64,000 nucleotides of DNA from Rhizobium laguerreae. Its GTDB lineage: Bacteria; Pseudomonadota; Alphaproteobacteria; Rhizobiales; Rhizobiaceae. Each line of letters opens with the position of its first letter. Within the stretch, counting starts at the first letter, position 1. The DNA lies in assembly GCF_002008165.1 (NCBI RefSeq), contig NZ_MRDM01000014.1, positions 1-64,000 on the forward strand, written 5' to 3'. Under the pieces are notes generated by a model. It did not search any database. It was not told the origin of the DNA and saw nothing but the letters and a program-made list of their open reading frames with translations. Shown in pieces: positions 9,248 through 18,386 of the stretch. The position numbers and the translations under genes are program-made.

Positions 9248-10038
9248 CACCTGTTTTCCTTTGTCTGTTGAAGGAATGGACCCACCTCGATGCCTGCCTT
9301 CTGCAGTTCCCGGCGCACGTGGACGGCCATGGCAAGCGCTCCCGGGCTGTCCCCATGAACGCAGATCGAGTGCGCATCGAGAGGGATCGGAACGCCGTCG
9401 ACCGTCGGCATGAGGCCGCTGGATAGGTACCCGATCAATCTAGATGCCGCCTCCGCGGGGTCATGGATCATCGCTCCCGGCAAGGTACGCGGAACGAGCC
9501 GACCCGTGGAGAGATAGCCGCGATCGGCAAAAATTTCGCTGAAGACGGTCATCCCGGCAACGCGGGCCGCATGTTCCAGCTCTGTCCCGGAGATCGCCAG
9601 TATGGCAAGTTCCGGCGAGACCGCTCGGGTTGCGCGGATGATGGCGTCGGCGACCGGCCGTTCGTCGGCCGCCCAATTGGCGAGTGCGCCGTGTGGTTTG
9701 ATGTAACGGACGCGGGCGCCCGCCAGAGCCGCAGCTCCCATCAGCGCGCCGGTCTGCGTCGCGACAAGCTGCTCAACCTCCCGGATGCTCAAGGGGATCA
9801 GGCGTCGTCCGAAACCCTCGCGATCTGCAAAGCCCGGATGGGCTCCAGCGACGACGCCCCGTTCGCTGGCCAAGGCAAGCGTCTCCACCATGGTCGCCGG
9901 ATCTCCGGCATGGCCGCCACATGCGATGTTCGCACTGGTGACAACGTCAAGGATCGCCTTGTCGTCGCCCATGCGCCAAGGTCCAAACGCCTCCCCCAAA
10001 TCAGAATTGAGATCGATTTTCGTCATGATTTCCGTCAA
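9247..10038 (-). CDS. pxpA: 5-oxoprolinase subunit A, LamB/YcsF family
   Basis: This 263-residue protein carries the LamB/YcsF signatures: KIDLNSDLGEAFGPWRMGDD at the N-terminus, TSANIACGGHAGDP, the KPHGALAN segment, and CVHGDSPGALAMA near the C-terminus. PxpA works with PxpBC to open 5-oxoproline to glutamate. It is the first gene of the cluster. The operon order is pxpA, DUF1330 relic, pxpB, pxpC, all with 4-bp overlaps or near contact. MTEIMTKID offers a second ATG four codons in, so the exact start is uncertain. Confidence 0.9.
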   Translation of the reverse strand: MTEIMTKIDLNSDLGEAFGPWRMGDDKAILDVVTSANIACGGHAGDPATMVETLALASERGVVAGAHPGFADREGFGRRLIPLSIREVEQLVATQTGALMGAAALAGARVRYIKPHGALANWAADERPVADAIIRATRAVSPELAILAISGTELEHAARVAGMTVFSEIFADRGYLSTGRLVPRTLPGAMIHDPAEAASRLIGYLSSGLMPTVDGVPIPLDAHSICVHGDSPGALAMAVHVRRELQKAGIEVGPFLQQTKENR

Positions 10039-10326
10039 CCCTTCGCGCCGGTCTTGTCAGCTTCGTCGCATGCTGGAACGTCGAAGCCGAGGTGGAGCAC
10101 ATCTTCGCCGTGCGCGTCAAGAAAACGACGCTGCCGGCTGCGCGCAGCGAGCTTGTGTGCGTTGTCGACCTAAACTGTCCTTGCCGTTGCGTCTGATCGA
10201 AAGGCGGCTAAGATTGGGGGCGAAACGGTCGACCGCCCTGTCATTTGATCGAGCGCATCGTATTCTTTCGAGAGCCAGGTGACGTAGCCACCCGGCACCA
10301 TTGGAGTGCAGGCCGGGGATGCGGAA

Positions 10327-10851
10327 ATGAATCATGTCAACAGAGCTTTGGGAACGTCCGAATTTTCCTTTATCGACGAGCCTGGCATTTTCACCTGGGA
10401 GTTGGCGAGCGACAAGGTTTATGCGGATTCGGCGCTGGCAAATCTGTTTGGGCTCGATCCGGAAGAGACCCTCACGGGGTTGCCGGTCATCAGATACCTC
10501 GACCGGATTCATCCGGACGACAAGCCATCTGTGGCCAAGGCGATTTCAGAATCGGTGATCACAGGAAATCCGTATCGCTGTGACTATCGGGTATTTGATC
10601 GAAGCGGGCAAATAGTCGCCGTGGCGGCCTTGGGCCGTTGCTTCAGGGATGAAGCCGGAAACCCGTCGCAATATGCGGGTATCGTCTTCCCGACGAATGA
10701 TCACGGGGAGCAAGACGAATTGTCCGCTCACTGCAATGCGGCACTGAAAATTGCGCGGTCAACCGGCCTGCGGACGACGGCCGATGCGCTTGAAGCTATC
10801 GTCAGGGAGCTTGCCAAGCCGATGCCTTCAGACGTCGCGAAGGTTCATTGA
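10327..10851 (+). CDS. single PAS-domain protein
   Basis: The protein has 174 residues from ATG 10327, which is preceded by a GGGGA site. A GTG 21 bp earlier is also possible. Residues 15-120 form a PAS_3-like domain (FTWELASDKVYADSALANLF, then RIHPDDKPSV and the closing strand with YAGIVFP). A short helical tail follows. No kinase, cyclase, GGDEF or HTH output domain is present, so it may act as a sensor partner in trans. It faces the universal stress protein gene tail to tail. Confidence 0.7.
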   Translation: MNHVNRALGTSEFSFIDEPGIFTWELASDKVYADSALANLFGLDPEETLTGLPVIRYLDRIHPDDKPSVAKAISESVITGNPYRCDYRVFDRSGQIVAVAALGRCFRDEAGNPSQYAGIVFPTNDHGEQDELSAHCNAALKIARSTGLRTTADALEAIVRELAKPMPSDVAKVH

Positions 10852-10933
10852 TTCGTTCCAAAGCTTTGGTTGTGGCATCAGACTTTCGATGACGATATTG
10901 CTGCTATCGGCGACGCGCCGCGCGCACTCTGAA

Positions 10934-11755
10934 TTAGTGACAAAGGAGAGTGGGCATTTCGAGGTGGGTCAACAGCGACCGTGTCACCCCTCCCAAGAGG
11001 AATTCGCGTAGTCTCGAATGGCCGAATGCGCCGGCGACGAGCAAATCTGCCTTGCGTTCCAGGGCGGCAGCTTGAATGACGCTGGCCGGTGAGTTTCCCT
11101 TCGTTTGCACGGCTGCGATATCGACGGCAAGACCAGCCTTTCGAAGCGCGGTCGCAAAGCGGTCTCGGGCGCGCTCGTCAATCTGCTTATCATCGGTGAC
11201 GGAAATCAGGACGACACGCGAGACCTGTTCCAGCAACAATCTGGCGCCTGTCAGTGCCCGCGCGACGGTGGCTCCTCCATCCCAGGCGACGGCGACAGCA
11301 TCGATCCGGCCGGAGAAATTATCCGGGGGAAAAAGCAGGAGCGGTCTCCCGCTTTCAAACAGCACGCTCTCGATCAGCGGCCTCATCAGCACAGATGCTT
11401 CCAAAATGGAAAGATCATATGCGCGCGACAGTTCGGCAAGAGTTTGTGCGACAAATGGCTCCCTCGCATCGAATGGCTGGAAATCGACCTCGACCTCGGC
11501 TTTTTTCGCATAATCACGGAGCGTCTGCCCGAGAACGGTTCCATTGTCCTTACTCAAGCGCTCCGCCTCCGCACGCATTCTGTCGACGTCAATGAGTGAT
11601 GGAAATCGCGGCTGAAAGGGTTCGACCCTGACCAGCGGTATGCTTGCCGTCAAACCGGCCTTCTGGTGAAGGGAAACAGCGACAGCGTTCTGAAGGAGCG
11701 AGAAGGAGCTTGCGTCTGGATAGGTGGCCAGCGGTAAATGGAATTGCGCTTTCAC
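10934..11755 (-). CDS. universal stress protein, tandem UspA domains
   Basis: This 273-residue protein is made of two UspA-like halves. The second half ends with the nucleotide-binding signature GAFGHSRLREFLLGG, followed by RSLLTHLEMPTLLCH. Tandem Usp proteins bind ATP and are induced by starvation or oxygen limitation. An FNR/FixK-type box lies 58 bp upstream of the start codon, so microaerobic control is likely here. Residues 1-140 are less conserved and lack a clear G-2x-G-9x-G motif. Confidence 0.85.
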   Translation of the reverse strand: MKAQFHLPLATYPDASSFSLLQNAVAVSLHQKAGLTASIPLVRVEPFQPRFPSLIDVDRMRAEAERLSKDNGTVLGQTLRDYAKKAEVEVDFQPFDAREPFVAQTLAELSRAYDLSILEASVLMRPLIESVLFESGRPLLLFPPDNFSGRIDAVAVAWDGGATVARALTGARLLLEQVSRVVLISVTDDKQIDERARDRFATALRKAGLAVDIAAVQTKGNSPASVIQAAALERKADLLVAGAFGHSRLREFLLGGVTRSLLTHLEMPTLLCH

Positions 11756-11812
11756 GGCTGATGTCCTCCGAATGGTTGGAGGTTATCATAGCGCAGAGGT
11801 GTCTCCCGCGCT

Positions 11813-11826
11813 TTGACGAAGATCAA
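11813..11826 (-). promoter_or_regulatory. FNR/FixK-type anaerobox upstream of the universal stress gene
   Basis: TTGAC-GAAG-ATCAA on the plus strand, which is TTGAT-CTTC-GTCAA on the coding strand, differs in one position from the palindromic consensus TTGAT-N4-ATCAA. Its centre lies about 64 bp before the usp ATG. With the usual -41.5 activator spacing, transcription would start about 22-24 bp before the ATG, which is sensible. In rhizobia FnrN/FixK proteins recognise this box under low oxygen. Confidence 0.6.
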
Positions 11827-12170
11827 GGTCGTTCCACCCGAAAGTGCGAACGTGATATTGACGGTCCTCATCAGGAAGCAAGCGGAATTCGTTGGGCGAA
11901 GCGGCAAAGATCGATGCAGGCGGCACAAGAAGAGGATTGCAGCGCCACCGGCACCATTGCGGCATTGGCGGTCTTTGCGCTGGGCTTCGCCAATCTTCTT
12001 GCGAAAGCCGTCCTTGCAGCAAGTATGGCGAGTATCGCTTATGCGGTTCGTTTCGCGATCCTGGCGGTGTCGGACGTTTGCCGGAATTGCTGGCCTGCTT
12101 CTAGCATGAGCGCTTATTCGCGTATCAAACTCGCCCCCCGCACCAGACAGCCATCATCAAAGACGATCCG
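11827..12170. other. gene-free stretch downstream of the anaerobox
   Basis: No convincing gene is seen. One plus-strand frame is open and includes a hydrophobic stretch around 11990-12070, but it has no ribosome-binding site and its start overlaps the anaerobox. No repeats or terminator-like hairpins were found. Confidence 0.3.
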
Positions 12171-12548
12171 TCACTGCCGTCTCACCTCCTGGATATGACC
12201 AACAAATCCCGCAAGCAGTACGCCGAGCGCAAGACGCCGAACCAGTCTGGCTGCAATGAAGGTTGTGCCGATCGCCGCGGCAAGTTTCAGCCAGGGATAA
12301 TCGCCAAGCTGGACATGAGCGCTTGCATCGACCGATACCGCCTTGGCTTTCAGCGCCGCTTCGGCATCCTCGCGCAGCACGCCTATACGGGCATTCAGCA
12401 GCCTGACCTCATGCTGCAGGGCATGCAGGCTCTCGTCGGCCTTTTCACGCGCGGTCTGCTCAGCCGCATCGGCAAAGGGCGGATCGCCTTCCGCGATCAG
12501 TTCGTCGGGGTCAGGCGGAAGGCCGTGGCGGTTGATGGATGATTGCAT
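12171..12548 (-). CDS. coiled-coil protein with C-terminal membrane anchor
   Basis: The 125-residue protein has an acidic N-terminus (PDPDELIAEGDPPF), a helical coiled-coil region (about 30-70, ESLHALQHEVRLLNARIGVL) and a single C-terminal hydrophobic segment (LKLAAAIGTTFIAARLV...LLAGFVG). The shape recalls the ElaB/YqjD/DUF883 group of tail-anchored stress proteins, but no specific family is recognised. ATG 12548 is preferred over the ATG two codons earlier because GAGGAG lies at proper distance only from 12548. A terminator separates it from the stress gene upstream. Confidence 0.6.
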   Translation of the reverse strand: MQSSINRHGLPPDPDELIAEGDPPFADAAEQTAREKADESLHALQHEVRLLNARIGVLREDAEAALKAKAVSVDASAHVQLGDYPWLKLAAAIGTTFIAARLVRRLALGVLLAGFVGHIQEVRRQ

Positions 12549-12575
12549 CGACATCTCCTCGAATAGGGTAAGCGA

Positions 12576-12605
12576 GAAAAATGAAGCCCGGCATTGGGGC
12601 CGGGC
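12576..12605 (-). terminator. Rho-independent terminator after the YflT-like gene
   Basis: On the minus strand a 7-bp GC stem (GCCCGGC / GCCGGGC, loop of 6) is followed by TTCATTTTT. It lies just 10 bp beyond the stop of the upstream stress gene. Confidence 0.65.
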
Positions 12606-12614
12606 CTCATAATA

Positions 12615-13283
12615 TCAATGGTCGCGCCGGAAACCCTGGCTCTGGTGAGACCCGCCCTGGGATTGCGACTGGCTTTGCGATTGCCGATCGGCATCGTCCG
12701 ATGGCTCGTTACTGCCGGGCAAAGTATAGGCGCGCACTTTGGCGCTTCCATGCGTGGTGTCGCGCATTGCCACTGGGCGGGCGTCGTCGAATGCGCTCTC
12801 GGACACGGCGAGATCGTCCGACGATTTGCCGCCGGAGGCTTGGCCGGCAAAACCGGTATTGGACGCGCCTTGTTGCCTGTCCTCCAACGACCAGAGATCT
12901 GCACGCTCATCCATGTCGATGCTGCCTTCGTCGTCCAGAATATCGTGGACGGTCTCGTAGAGCGCGTCATCGACATCATTGACCTGGACGAGGAAACCGC
13001 CTCGCCGCAGCCCTTCTGCGTAGACCGCGCGATCCTCGTCGGGGAAGAAGAAGTCTGCTAGCGCGTCGAAGAAGCCGCTGCGGTCGTCGCTCATCGCGCC
13101 GGTATTTTTTGCGCCCGCCTCATATCCGGGCATCAGCCTTATTCTCGCAACCGGCACGCCCGCGTCCTCAAGACGGGAGACGGCGGATTCGGCGTCCGAT
13201 CGGCTGTCGAAGAATGCAGCAAGGCTGCTGCCGCCTGTCGGGCCTGAAAAGGCCGGGTTGGTATCATTGTAAATGCTGCCCAT
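12615..13283 (-). CDS. general-stress protein with YflT-like domain and Ser/Gln-rich tail
   Basis: The protein has 222 residues, starting at ATG 13283 behind a strong GAGAGGAGAG site. Residues 15-110 resemble the heat-induced YflT domain (AAFFDSRSDAESAVSRLEDA, then GFFDALADFFFPDEDR and GGFLVQVNDVDDALYETV). The C-terminus is acidic and ends in a low-complexity run of Ser-Gln pairs plus Gly/His. Function is unknown; relatives are stress-induced. An EcfG-like promoter lies about 75 bp upstream. The frame is also open upstream of the chosen start, but it lacks a start with a ribosome-binding site. Confidence 0.7.
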   Translation of the reverse strand: MGSIYNDTNPAFSGPTGGSSLAAFFDSRSDAESAVSRLEDAGVPVARIRLMPGYEAGAKNTGAMSDDRSGFFDALADFFFPDEDRAVYAEGLRRGGFLVQVNDVDDALYETVHDILDDEGSIDMDERADLWSLEDRQQGASNTGFAGQASGGKSSDDLAVSESAFDDARPVAMRDTTHGSAKVRAYTLPGSNEPSDDADRQSQSQSQSQGGSHQSQGFRRDH

Positions 13284-13357
13284 GGGACTCTCCTCTCGGT
13301 ATCTGGATCCAGCCGCCAAGCCGAAGTTTGGCCGAAGTCTGGTTTCCTGACTTGAAG

Positions 13358-13382
13358 AACCGGCGGCTGTGTTGAATGTTCC
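13358..13382 (-). promoter_or_regulatory. EcfG-type stress promoter candidate
   Basis: On the minus strand GGAAC is followed after 16 bp by GGTT. The alphaproteobacterial EcfG consensus is GGAAC-N16/17-CGTT, so the -10 element has one mismatch. It lies upstream of a stress-type gene, which supports the reading. Confidence 0.45.
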
Positions 13383-13540
13383 AAGGGAATGGCGATGCTC
13401 CGCTGTATCGCCTGCTGTTTCATTGCCGCCAGCCATTTCGACGCGCAGACGCGCAAATTACGCCGCCTGCGAAATCGCTCAGCGGTTGACGTCAAACCTT
13501 CGAGACGCTAGCACGGCTTTGACGTATTGGGGATATTCAT

Positions 13541-14167
13541 ATGGACATGTTTACGGCAGCCGGTATGACGGCTTTGCTGCAGGTCATTGCTATCGACCTC
13601 GTTCTCGCCGGCGACAACGCCGTGGTTATCGGTCTTGCTGCTGCCGGCCTCGAGGCGACACAGCGCCGCAAGGCGATTATCGTCGGCATCGTGGCCGCGA
13701 CCGTTCTGCGCATTCTCTTTGCCAGCGTCGCAGTCTACCTGCTGGCGATCGTCGGCCTGCTGCTGGCCGGCGGTCTGCTGCTGCTCTGGGTCTGCTGGAA
13801 GATGTGGCGCGAGCTTCGCGCCGGCCATGGCGAGCATCACGGAGCGGTGGGTGCCGAAGGTGCGCCGAAAAAGACCTTCTTCCAGGCGGCGACCCAGATC
13901 GTCATTGCCGACGTCTCGATGTCGCTCGACAACGTGCTGGCCGTTGCCGGTGCTGCGCGCGAACATCCGAGCGTGCTGGTCATCGGTCTTGCCCTGTCGA
14001 TCGCGCTGATGGGTATTGCCGCAAACTTTATCGCCCGGTTGCTCACCAACCATCGCTGGATCGCCTATGTCGGCCTGCTGATCATCCTCTATGTCTCGCT
14101 TGACATGATCCACCGCGGCGGCGTCGAACTGCTGCCCTACGTGCAAGCGAGCGGGTTCAAGCTTTAG
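13541..14167 (+). CDS. TerC/YjbE-family integral membrane protein
   Basis: This 208-residue protein with six to seven transmembrane segments carries the TerC family signatures LQVIAIDLVLAGDNAVVIGLAA near the N-terminus and QIVIADVSMSLDNVLAVAG in the second half. Its paired acidic Asn/Asp motifs (LAGDNA, SLDNV) are thought to bind metal. TerC-family proteins act in manganese export and tellurite resistance; which applies here is unknown. The 3' end overlaps the convergent MBL hydrolase gene by 4 bp. Confidence 0.88.
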   Translation: MDMFTAAGMTALLQVIAIDLVLAGDNAVVIGLAAAGLEATQRRKAIIVGIVAATVLRILFASVAVYLLAIVGLLLAGGLLLLWVCWKMWRELRAGHGEHHGAVGAEGAPKKTFFQAATQIVIADVSMSLDNVLAVAGAAREHPSVLVIGLALSIALMGIAANFIARLLTNHRWIAYVGLLIILYVSLDMIHRGGVELLPYVQASGFKL

Positions 14168-14982
14168 AGCCTGACCTCGGTCTCAAAACTCATCTGGTCA
14201 TACGCCGGCACCACATGGTCCGGCGTCTCAGCCATCACCACGTCGTAGTCGAGCGGCGTGTGCATATGGGTGAGGATCGCCCGTTTGGGCTTCAACCGGC
14301 CGATCCAGTCGAGCGACTGTTCCAGCGACAGATGGCTCGGATGGTAGGTATATTGCAGCGCGTCGATGATCAGCATGTCGAGGTTCTGAAGCTTCTCGAC
14401 GGTCTGCGGTGGGAAATCGCTGATATCACTGCAATAAGCCACATCGCCGATGCGGAAGCCGAGCGAGTGGATATCCCCATGCTGCTGGATATGCGGATGG
14501 AAGGCGATCGTCCCGCCTGGACCATGAATTTCGACGGGCGCGTCGAGGTTTTCGATGACGATCGGCAGCACGATCGGCGGGTAATTGCTGCCCGGCGGCG
14601 TTTCCAGGCAATAGCCGAAGGCTTCCCGCAACCTGTCCATCGTAAATTGGTCGGCAAAGATCGGCACCCGGCGGCGGGTGTTGTGAAAATAGCCGCGCAG
14701 ATCGTCGATGCCGTGAATATGATCCGCATGCGGATGGCTGTAGAGCACGGCATCGACATGGTCGGCCCCTGCCCTGATCATCTGCTCGCGAAAATCCGGC
14801 CCGGTGTCGATGACGACTGTGGTGACGCCGCCATCGGGTGCGAATTGTTGCACCATGAAGGCAGCGCGTGTGCGCCGGTTCTTCGGATTGTCGGGATTGC
14901 AGGCGCCCCAGTCGCCGGTGATGCGCGGCACGCCCGGTGACGACGAACAGCCGAGAATGGTGAAACGCCGCCGGTAGAGCAC
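14164..14982 (-). CDS. MBL-fold metallo-hydrolase, PhnP-like
   Basis: From a GTG start at 14982 the protein has 272 residues and begins MLYRRRFTILGCSSSPGVP, the normal N-terminus of this group. Metal-binding motifs are visible: SHPHADHIHGIDDLR (HxHxDH) and YCSDISDFP, with LIIDAL and THMH near the end. The family includes phosphodiesterases such as PhnP and related phosphohydrolases; the substrate is unknown. It follows tatD with a 4-bp gap. The metG-tatD-MBL order is standard in Rhizobiales and implies co-transcription. Confidence 0.88.
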   Translation of the reverse strand: MLYRRRFTILGCSSSPGVPRITGDWGACNPDNPKNRRTRAAFMVQQFAPDGGVTTVVIDTGPDFREQMIRAGADHVDAVLYSHPHADHIHGIDDLRGYFHNTRRRVPIFADQFTMDRLREAFGYCLETPPGSNYPPIVLPIVIENLDAPVEIHGPGGTIAFHPHIQQHGDIHSLGFRIGDVAYCSDISDFPPQTVEKLQNLDMLIIDALQYTYHPSHLSLEQSLDWIGRLKPKRAILTHMHTPLDYDVVMAETPDHVVPAYDQMSFETEVRL

Positions 14983-14986
14983 GCCG

Positions 14987-15769
14987 CTAGATCCTCGGCA
15001 TCTTCGAGAACAGGCGGAAAGCGTTCTCCGTCGTGATCCGCGCGACCTCTTCGGTGGGAAGCCCGATTGTATCGGCGAGCACCTCGGCCGTGTTGACGAC
15101 GTAGGACGGTTCGTTGCGCTTGCCGCGCCAGCGCTTCGGCGCCAGATAGGGCGCGTCTGTTTCCACAAGCAGCCGATCAAGCGGGATCGTCTTGGCAATC
15201 TCGCGCAGCTCGTCCGACTTCGGGAAGGTCAGGATGCCTGAGAAGGAGATATAGCCGCCGAGTGCGACGCCGGTCTTGGCAAGTTCCGGGCCTGCGGAGA
15301 AGCAGTGGAGAATGAAGGGAAATGCCCCCTTCCCGCTTTCCTCCGTCAGTATGTCGGCCATGTCCTCGTCGGCGCTGCGGCTGTGGATGACGAGCGGCAG
15401 CCGGGTCTCGCGCGCCGCCGCGATATGGCGGCGGAAGCCTGTCTGCTGGTCCTCGGGCTTTTGCGTGTCGTAGAAATAGTCGAGACCGGCCTCGCCGATC
15501 GCCACCACCTTCTCATGGGCATTGGCGAGACGCACCAGCTCTTCTGTCTGGATATCCAGCTCTTCGTCGGCATTGTTCGGATGCGTGCCGACCGAGCAGA
15601 ACACCGAAGGATATTTCTCGGTGATGGCAAGCAGCGTCTCGAGCTTGCGCACCCGCGTCGAGATCGTCACCATCTGCGCCACACCGGCCTGATGCGCGCG
15701 CGCGACGATCTCGCCCCGCTCCGCCTCGAAGTCGGCGAAATCAAGATGGCAATGCGTATCGATCAGCAC
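14987..15769 (-). CDS. tatD: TatD-family DNase/metal-dependent hydrolase
   Basis: The 260-residue protein begins at GTG 15769 with MLIDTHCHLDFADFE. It carries the TatD metal-site motifs: HxH at the N-terminus, AIGEAGLDYFYD, VIHSRSADEDM, FILHCFSAG and LLVETDAPYLAPKRWRGKRN. TatD enzymes are 3'-5' exonucleases or deoxyribonucleases with a TIM-barrel fold and two metal ions. The start is 4 bp after the metG stop, and the MBL gene follows after 4 bp, so translation is probably coupled across the operon. Confidence 0.92.
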   Translation of the reverse strand: MLIDTHCHLDFADFEAERGEIVARAHQAGVAQMVTISTRVRKLETLLAITEKYPSVFCSVGTHPNNADEELDIQTEELVRLANAHEKVVAIGEAGLDYFYDTQKPEDQQTGFRRHIAAARETRLPLVIHSRSADEDMADILTEESGKGAFPFILHCFSAGPELAKTGVALGGYISFSGILTFPKSDELREIAKTIPLDRLLVETDAPYLAPKRWRGKRNEPSYVVNTAEVLADTIGLPTEEVARITTENAFRLFSKMPRI

Positions 15770-15773
15770 GGCC

Positions 15774-17324
15774 TCAAGCCTCCGGAGCCACGTAGCGCGG
15801 GAAGACCGGCGTCGGCGCTTCGAGCGCCGTTCCGGCAACGAGACGGCCGGCTTGCCCAAGAGCGGCGAAGTCGCGCTTGTCTGCAGGTGCTGCGACCAGA
15901 TCGAGCAGCTTGGCCGATGATTCCGGCATGAAAGGCTGCAGCAGAATGGCGATCTGGCGCACCACTTCGGCGGTGACATAGAGCACCGTGCCCATGCGCT
16001 CCGGATCGGTCTTCTTCAGCGCCCACGGCGCCTGGCCGGCGAAATAACGGTCGGTCTCGGAAACGACCGAAATGATCGAGGCGAGCGCCCGGTGGATCTG
16101 CTGCTTGCCCATATCCTCGCGGGTCGAGGCATGCAGCGCGTCGACCTCAGCCAGCATCGCCTTGTCCTCGTCGCTGAGCGCCCCGCATTCCGGGATCTTG
16201 CCGTCGCAATTCTTGACGATCATCGATAGCGAGCGGCTGGTGAGATTGCCGATGCCGTTGGCGAGGTCGGAGTTGATGCGGGTGCCGATCGCTTCTTCGC
16301 TATAGCTGCCGTCCTGGCCGAAGGAGACTTCGCGCAGGAAGAAATAGCGCACCTGATCGAGGCCGAAATGGTTCACCAGATTGACCGGATCGACGACGTT
16401 GCCGAGCGACTTCGACATCTTCTCGCCCTTGTTGAGCAAGAAGCCATGGGCAAAGACCCGCTTCGGCAGCGGCAGCTTCGCCGACATCAGGAAGGCTGGC
16501 CAGTAGACGGCGTGGAAGCGGATGATGTCCTTGCCGATGATGTGCACGTCGGCTGGCCAGTATTTCGCCCGCGGGCCGTTCCTGTCCTCGATATAGCCCG
16601 TTGCGGTGATGTAGTTGGTCAGCGCGTCGACCCAGACATACATGACGTGGGCGGGATCGTCCGGCACCTTGATGCCCCAGTCGAAGGTCGTGCGCGAGAC
16701 CGAGAGGTCTTTGAGGCCCGACTTGACGAAGGAGATCACCTCGTTGCGGCGCTCGGCCGGGCCGATGAAATCCGGGTTCGCCTCGTAATGGGCGAGAAGC
16801 TTGTCCTGGTATTCGGAGAGCTTGAAGAAATAGCTTGCCTCTTCCACCCATTCGACCGGCGTGCCCTGCGGCCCGTAGCGCACGCCGTCGGCGCGCGGTT
16901 CGGTCTCGTTTTCCTGGTAATAGGCCTCGTCGCGCACCGAATACCAGCCGGCATAGCTATCCTTGTAGATGTCGCCATTGTCGGCCATCAGCTTCCAGAT
17001 GTTCCGCGACGTCTCGTGATGACGCTCCTGCGTGGTGCGGATGAAGTCATCGTTCGAGGCGTTGAGCAGCGTCGCCATGGCCTGGAATTCGCCGGAGTTG
17101 CGGTCGGCAAGCGCTTGCGCAGTGATCCCCTCGGCGCGCGCCGTCTGCTGCATCTTCTGGCCGTGCTCGTCGGTGCCCGTCAGGAAGAACACGTCCTTGC
17201 CGTCGAGGCGCTGGTAGCGCGCCATCGCATCCGTCGCGATCAGCTCATAGGCATGGCCGATATGCGGCTTGCCGTTAGGGTAGGAAATCGCGGTAGTGAT
17301 GTAGAAGGGTGTCTTGTCTGTCAT
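15774..17324 (-). CDS. metG: methionyl-tRNA synthetase
   Basis: This 516-residue class I synthetase charges tRNA-Met with methionine. The HIGH motif is in [12 protein letters not shown] near residue 20, the KMSKS loop in [14 protein letters not shown] near 295-300, and an anticodon-binding alpha-helical domain follows. It lacks the C-terminal EMAP-like tRNA-binding domain of the E. coli enzyme, as usual for the short alphaproteobacterial form. [12 protein letters not shown] at 17324 is preferred over an ATG three codons upstream. It heads the metG-tatD-MBL operon. Confidence 0.95.
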   Translation of the reverse strand: MTDKTPFYITTAISYPNGKPHIGHAYELIATDAMARYQRLDGKDVFFLTGTDEHGQKMQQTARAEGITAQALADRNSGEFQAMATLLNASNDDFIRTTQERHHETSRNIWKLMADNGDIYKDSYAGWYSVRDEAYYQENETEPRADGVRYGPQGTPVEWVEEASYFFKLSEYQDKLLAHYEANPDFIGPAERRNEVISFVKSGLKDLSVSRTTFDWGIKVPDDPAHVMYVWVDALTNYITATGYIEDRNGPRAKYWPADVHIIGKDIIRFHAVYWPAFLMSAKLPLPKRVFAHGFLLNKGEKMSKSLGNVVDPVNLVNHFGLDQVRYFFLREVSFGQDGSYSEEAIGTRINSDLANGIGNLTSRSLSMIVKNCDGKIPECGALSDEDKAMLAEVDALHASTREDMGKQQIHRALASIISVVSETDRYFAGQAPWALKKTDPERMGTVLYVTAEVVRQIAILLQPFMPESSAKLLDLVAAPADKRDFAALGQAGRLVAGTALEAPTPVFPRYVAPEA

Positions 17325-17558
17325 GGCGGCCAATGTCCGGCTAACTCTATAAAAATGGTCAGCCGCTCTTAGCGCATGTCATCGTCAAGCGAAACCTCAA
17401 CTTTCCAGTCGTCGATGATTTCCGGGACGATGAGGGCGTGAACTTGACTCGGCTTCTCGCCCAATCTACCCGTCTTGGGATAGAGGGCGGGACAAGAACG
17501 AAGTGCGAGTTTTCATCTACCGGAATGGTCGTGGCCGCGCGCCGTCGGGGGCGCCTGC

Positions 17559-18347
17559 TTGACATTCGAGCCGCTCTATTCGCTTTCCGGCCTGTTCGTC
17601 GGCGCCCTTGTCGGCATCACCGGCGTTGGCGGCGGTTCGCTGATGACGCCGCTGCTGGTACTGCTCTTCGGCGTCCATCCCGCCACCGCGGTCGGCACCG
17701 ATCTTCTCTATGCGGCAATCACCAAGACGGCGGGCACTGCCGTCCACGGCATGCATGGGCGCGTCAACTGGAAGATCGTCGGCAGCCTCGCAGCCGGCAG
17801 CCTGCCGGCCGCCTTGCTGATGCTGTGGCTGCTGGCAGGCGTCGATCGCAAAAGCATCGGCGTGACCAATACGATTACCACGGCACTCGGCTGGCTTCTC
17901 GTCATGACCGCGATCATGCTGGTCTTCCGAGGCCCGATCCTCGAACTGGCGCGCCGCGCAATCGGCGATCGAACGCCGCCGAAGCCGACGACCATCCTCG
18001 CCCTCACCGTCATTCTCGGGTTCGTTCTCGGCATCCTCGTCACCTTGACCTCGGTCGGCGCCGGCGCACTGGGGGTGACGATCCTGCTGGTCCTCTATCC
18101 CCGGCTCGATGTGCGCGAGATCGTCGGTTCCGATATCGTCCATGCGGTACCGCTGACCTTGATCGGAGGCACGGGCTATTGGCTGATCGGCGAGATCGAC
18201 TGGCCGATGCTGGTTGCCTTGTTGATCGGCTCTATCCCCGGCATCATCATCGGCAGCCTTCTGGCGCCGAAGCTGCACGAACGCACCATCCGCATCGTCC
18301 TTGCCGCCACGCTTGCCGTTGTCGCAGGTAAGCTGCTGACCGGCTGA
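17559..18347 (+). CDS. sulfite exporter TauE/SafE family permease
   Basis: The 262-residue membrane protein has about eight hydrophobic segments and the TauE/SafE repeat signature: GITGVGGGSLMTPLLVLLFG in the first half and a matching LVTLTSVGAGALGVTIL in the second. Family members export sulfite, sulfoacetate or other organosulfur anions. The likely start is TTG 17559-17561 behind a GGGGGC site; no ATG is available in the right place. It lies on the opposite strand between metG and holB. Confidence 0.82.
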   Translation: MTFEPLYSLSGLFVGALVGITGVGGGSLMTPLLVLLFGVHPATAVGTDLLYAAITKTAGTAVHGMHGRVNWKIVGSLAAGSLPAALLMLWLLAGVDRKSIGVTNTITTALGWLLVMTAIMLVFRGPILELARRAIGDRTPPKPTTILALTVILGFVLGILVTLTSVGAGALGVTILLVLYPRLDVREIVGSDIVHAVPLTLIGGTGYWLIGEIDWPMLVALLIGSIPGIIIGSLLAPKLHERTIRIVLAATLAVVAGKLLTG

Positions 18348-18350
18348 CCA

Positions 18351-18377
18351 GAGCACGGTGCCGGAAAGTGTCAGCGG
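18351..18377. repeat. diverged RIME-like fragment
   Basis: GAGCACGGTGCCGGAAAGTG and the following GTCAGCGG match the left arm and centre of the complete palindrome at 44812-44859 with a few substitutions. The right arm is missing. It sits between the permease stop and the holB stop. Confidence 0.5.
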
Positions 18378-18386
18378 TGACGCGCT

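Noticed and set aside
11813..12109. Plus-strand 98-codon frame with some hydrophobic content
   Set aside because: Its start lies inside the anaerobox, it has no ribosome-binding site, and its codons are Arg-rich like a chance frame.
14983..15198. N-terminal extension of the MBL hydrolase frame into tatD
   Set aside because: The extension is out-of-frame tatD sequence. A GTG with the correct family N-terminus lies at 14982.
17359..17565. Minus-strand 68-codon frame between metG and the permease gene
   Set aside because: It is Arg/Ser-rich, lacks a ribosome-binding site, and overlaps the permease start. It is probably chance coding in GC-rich DNA.
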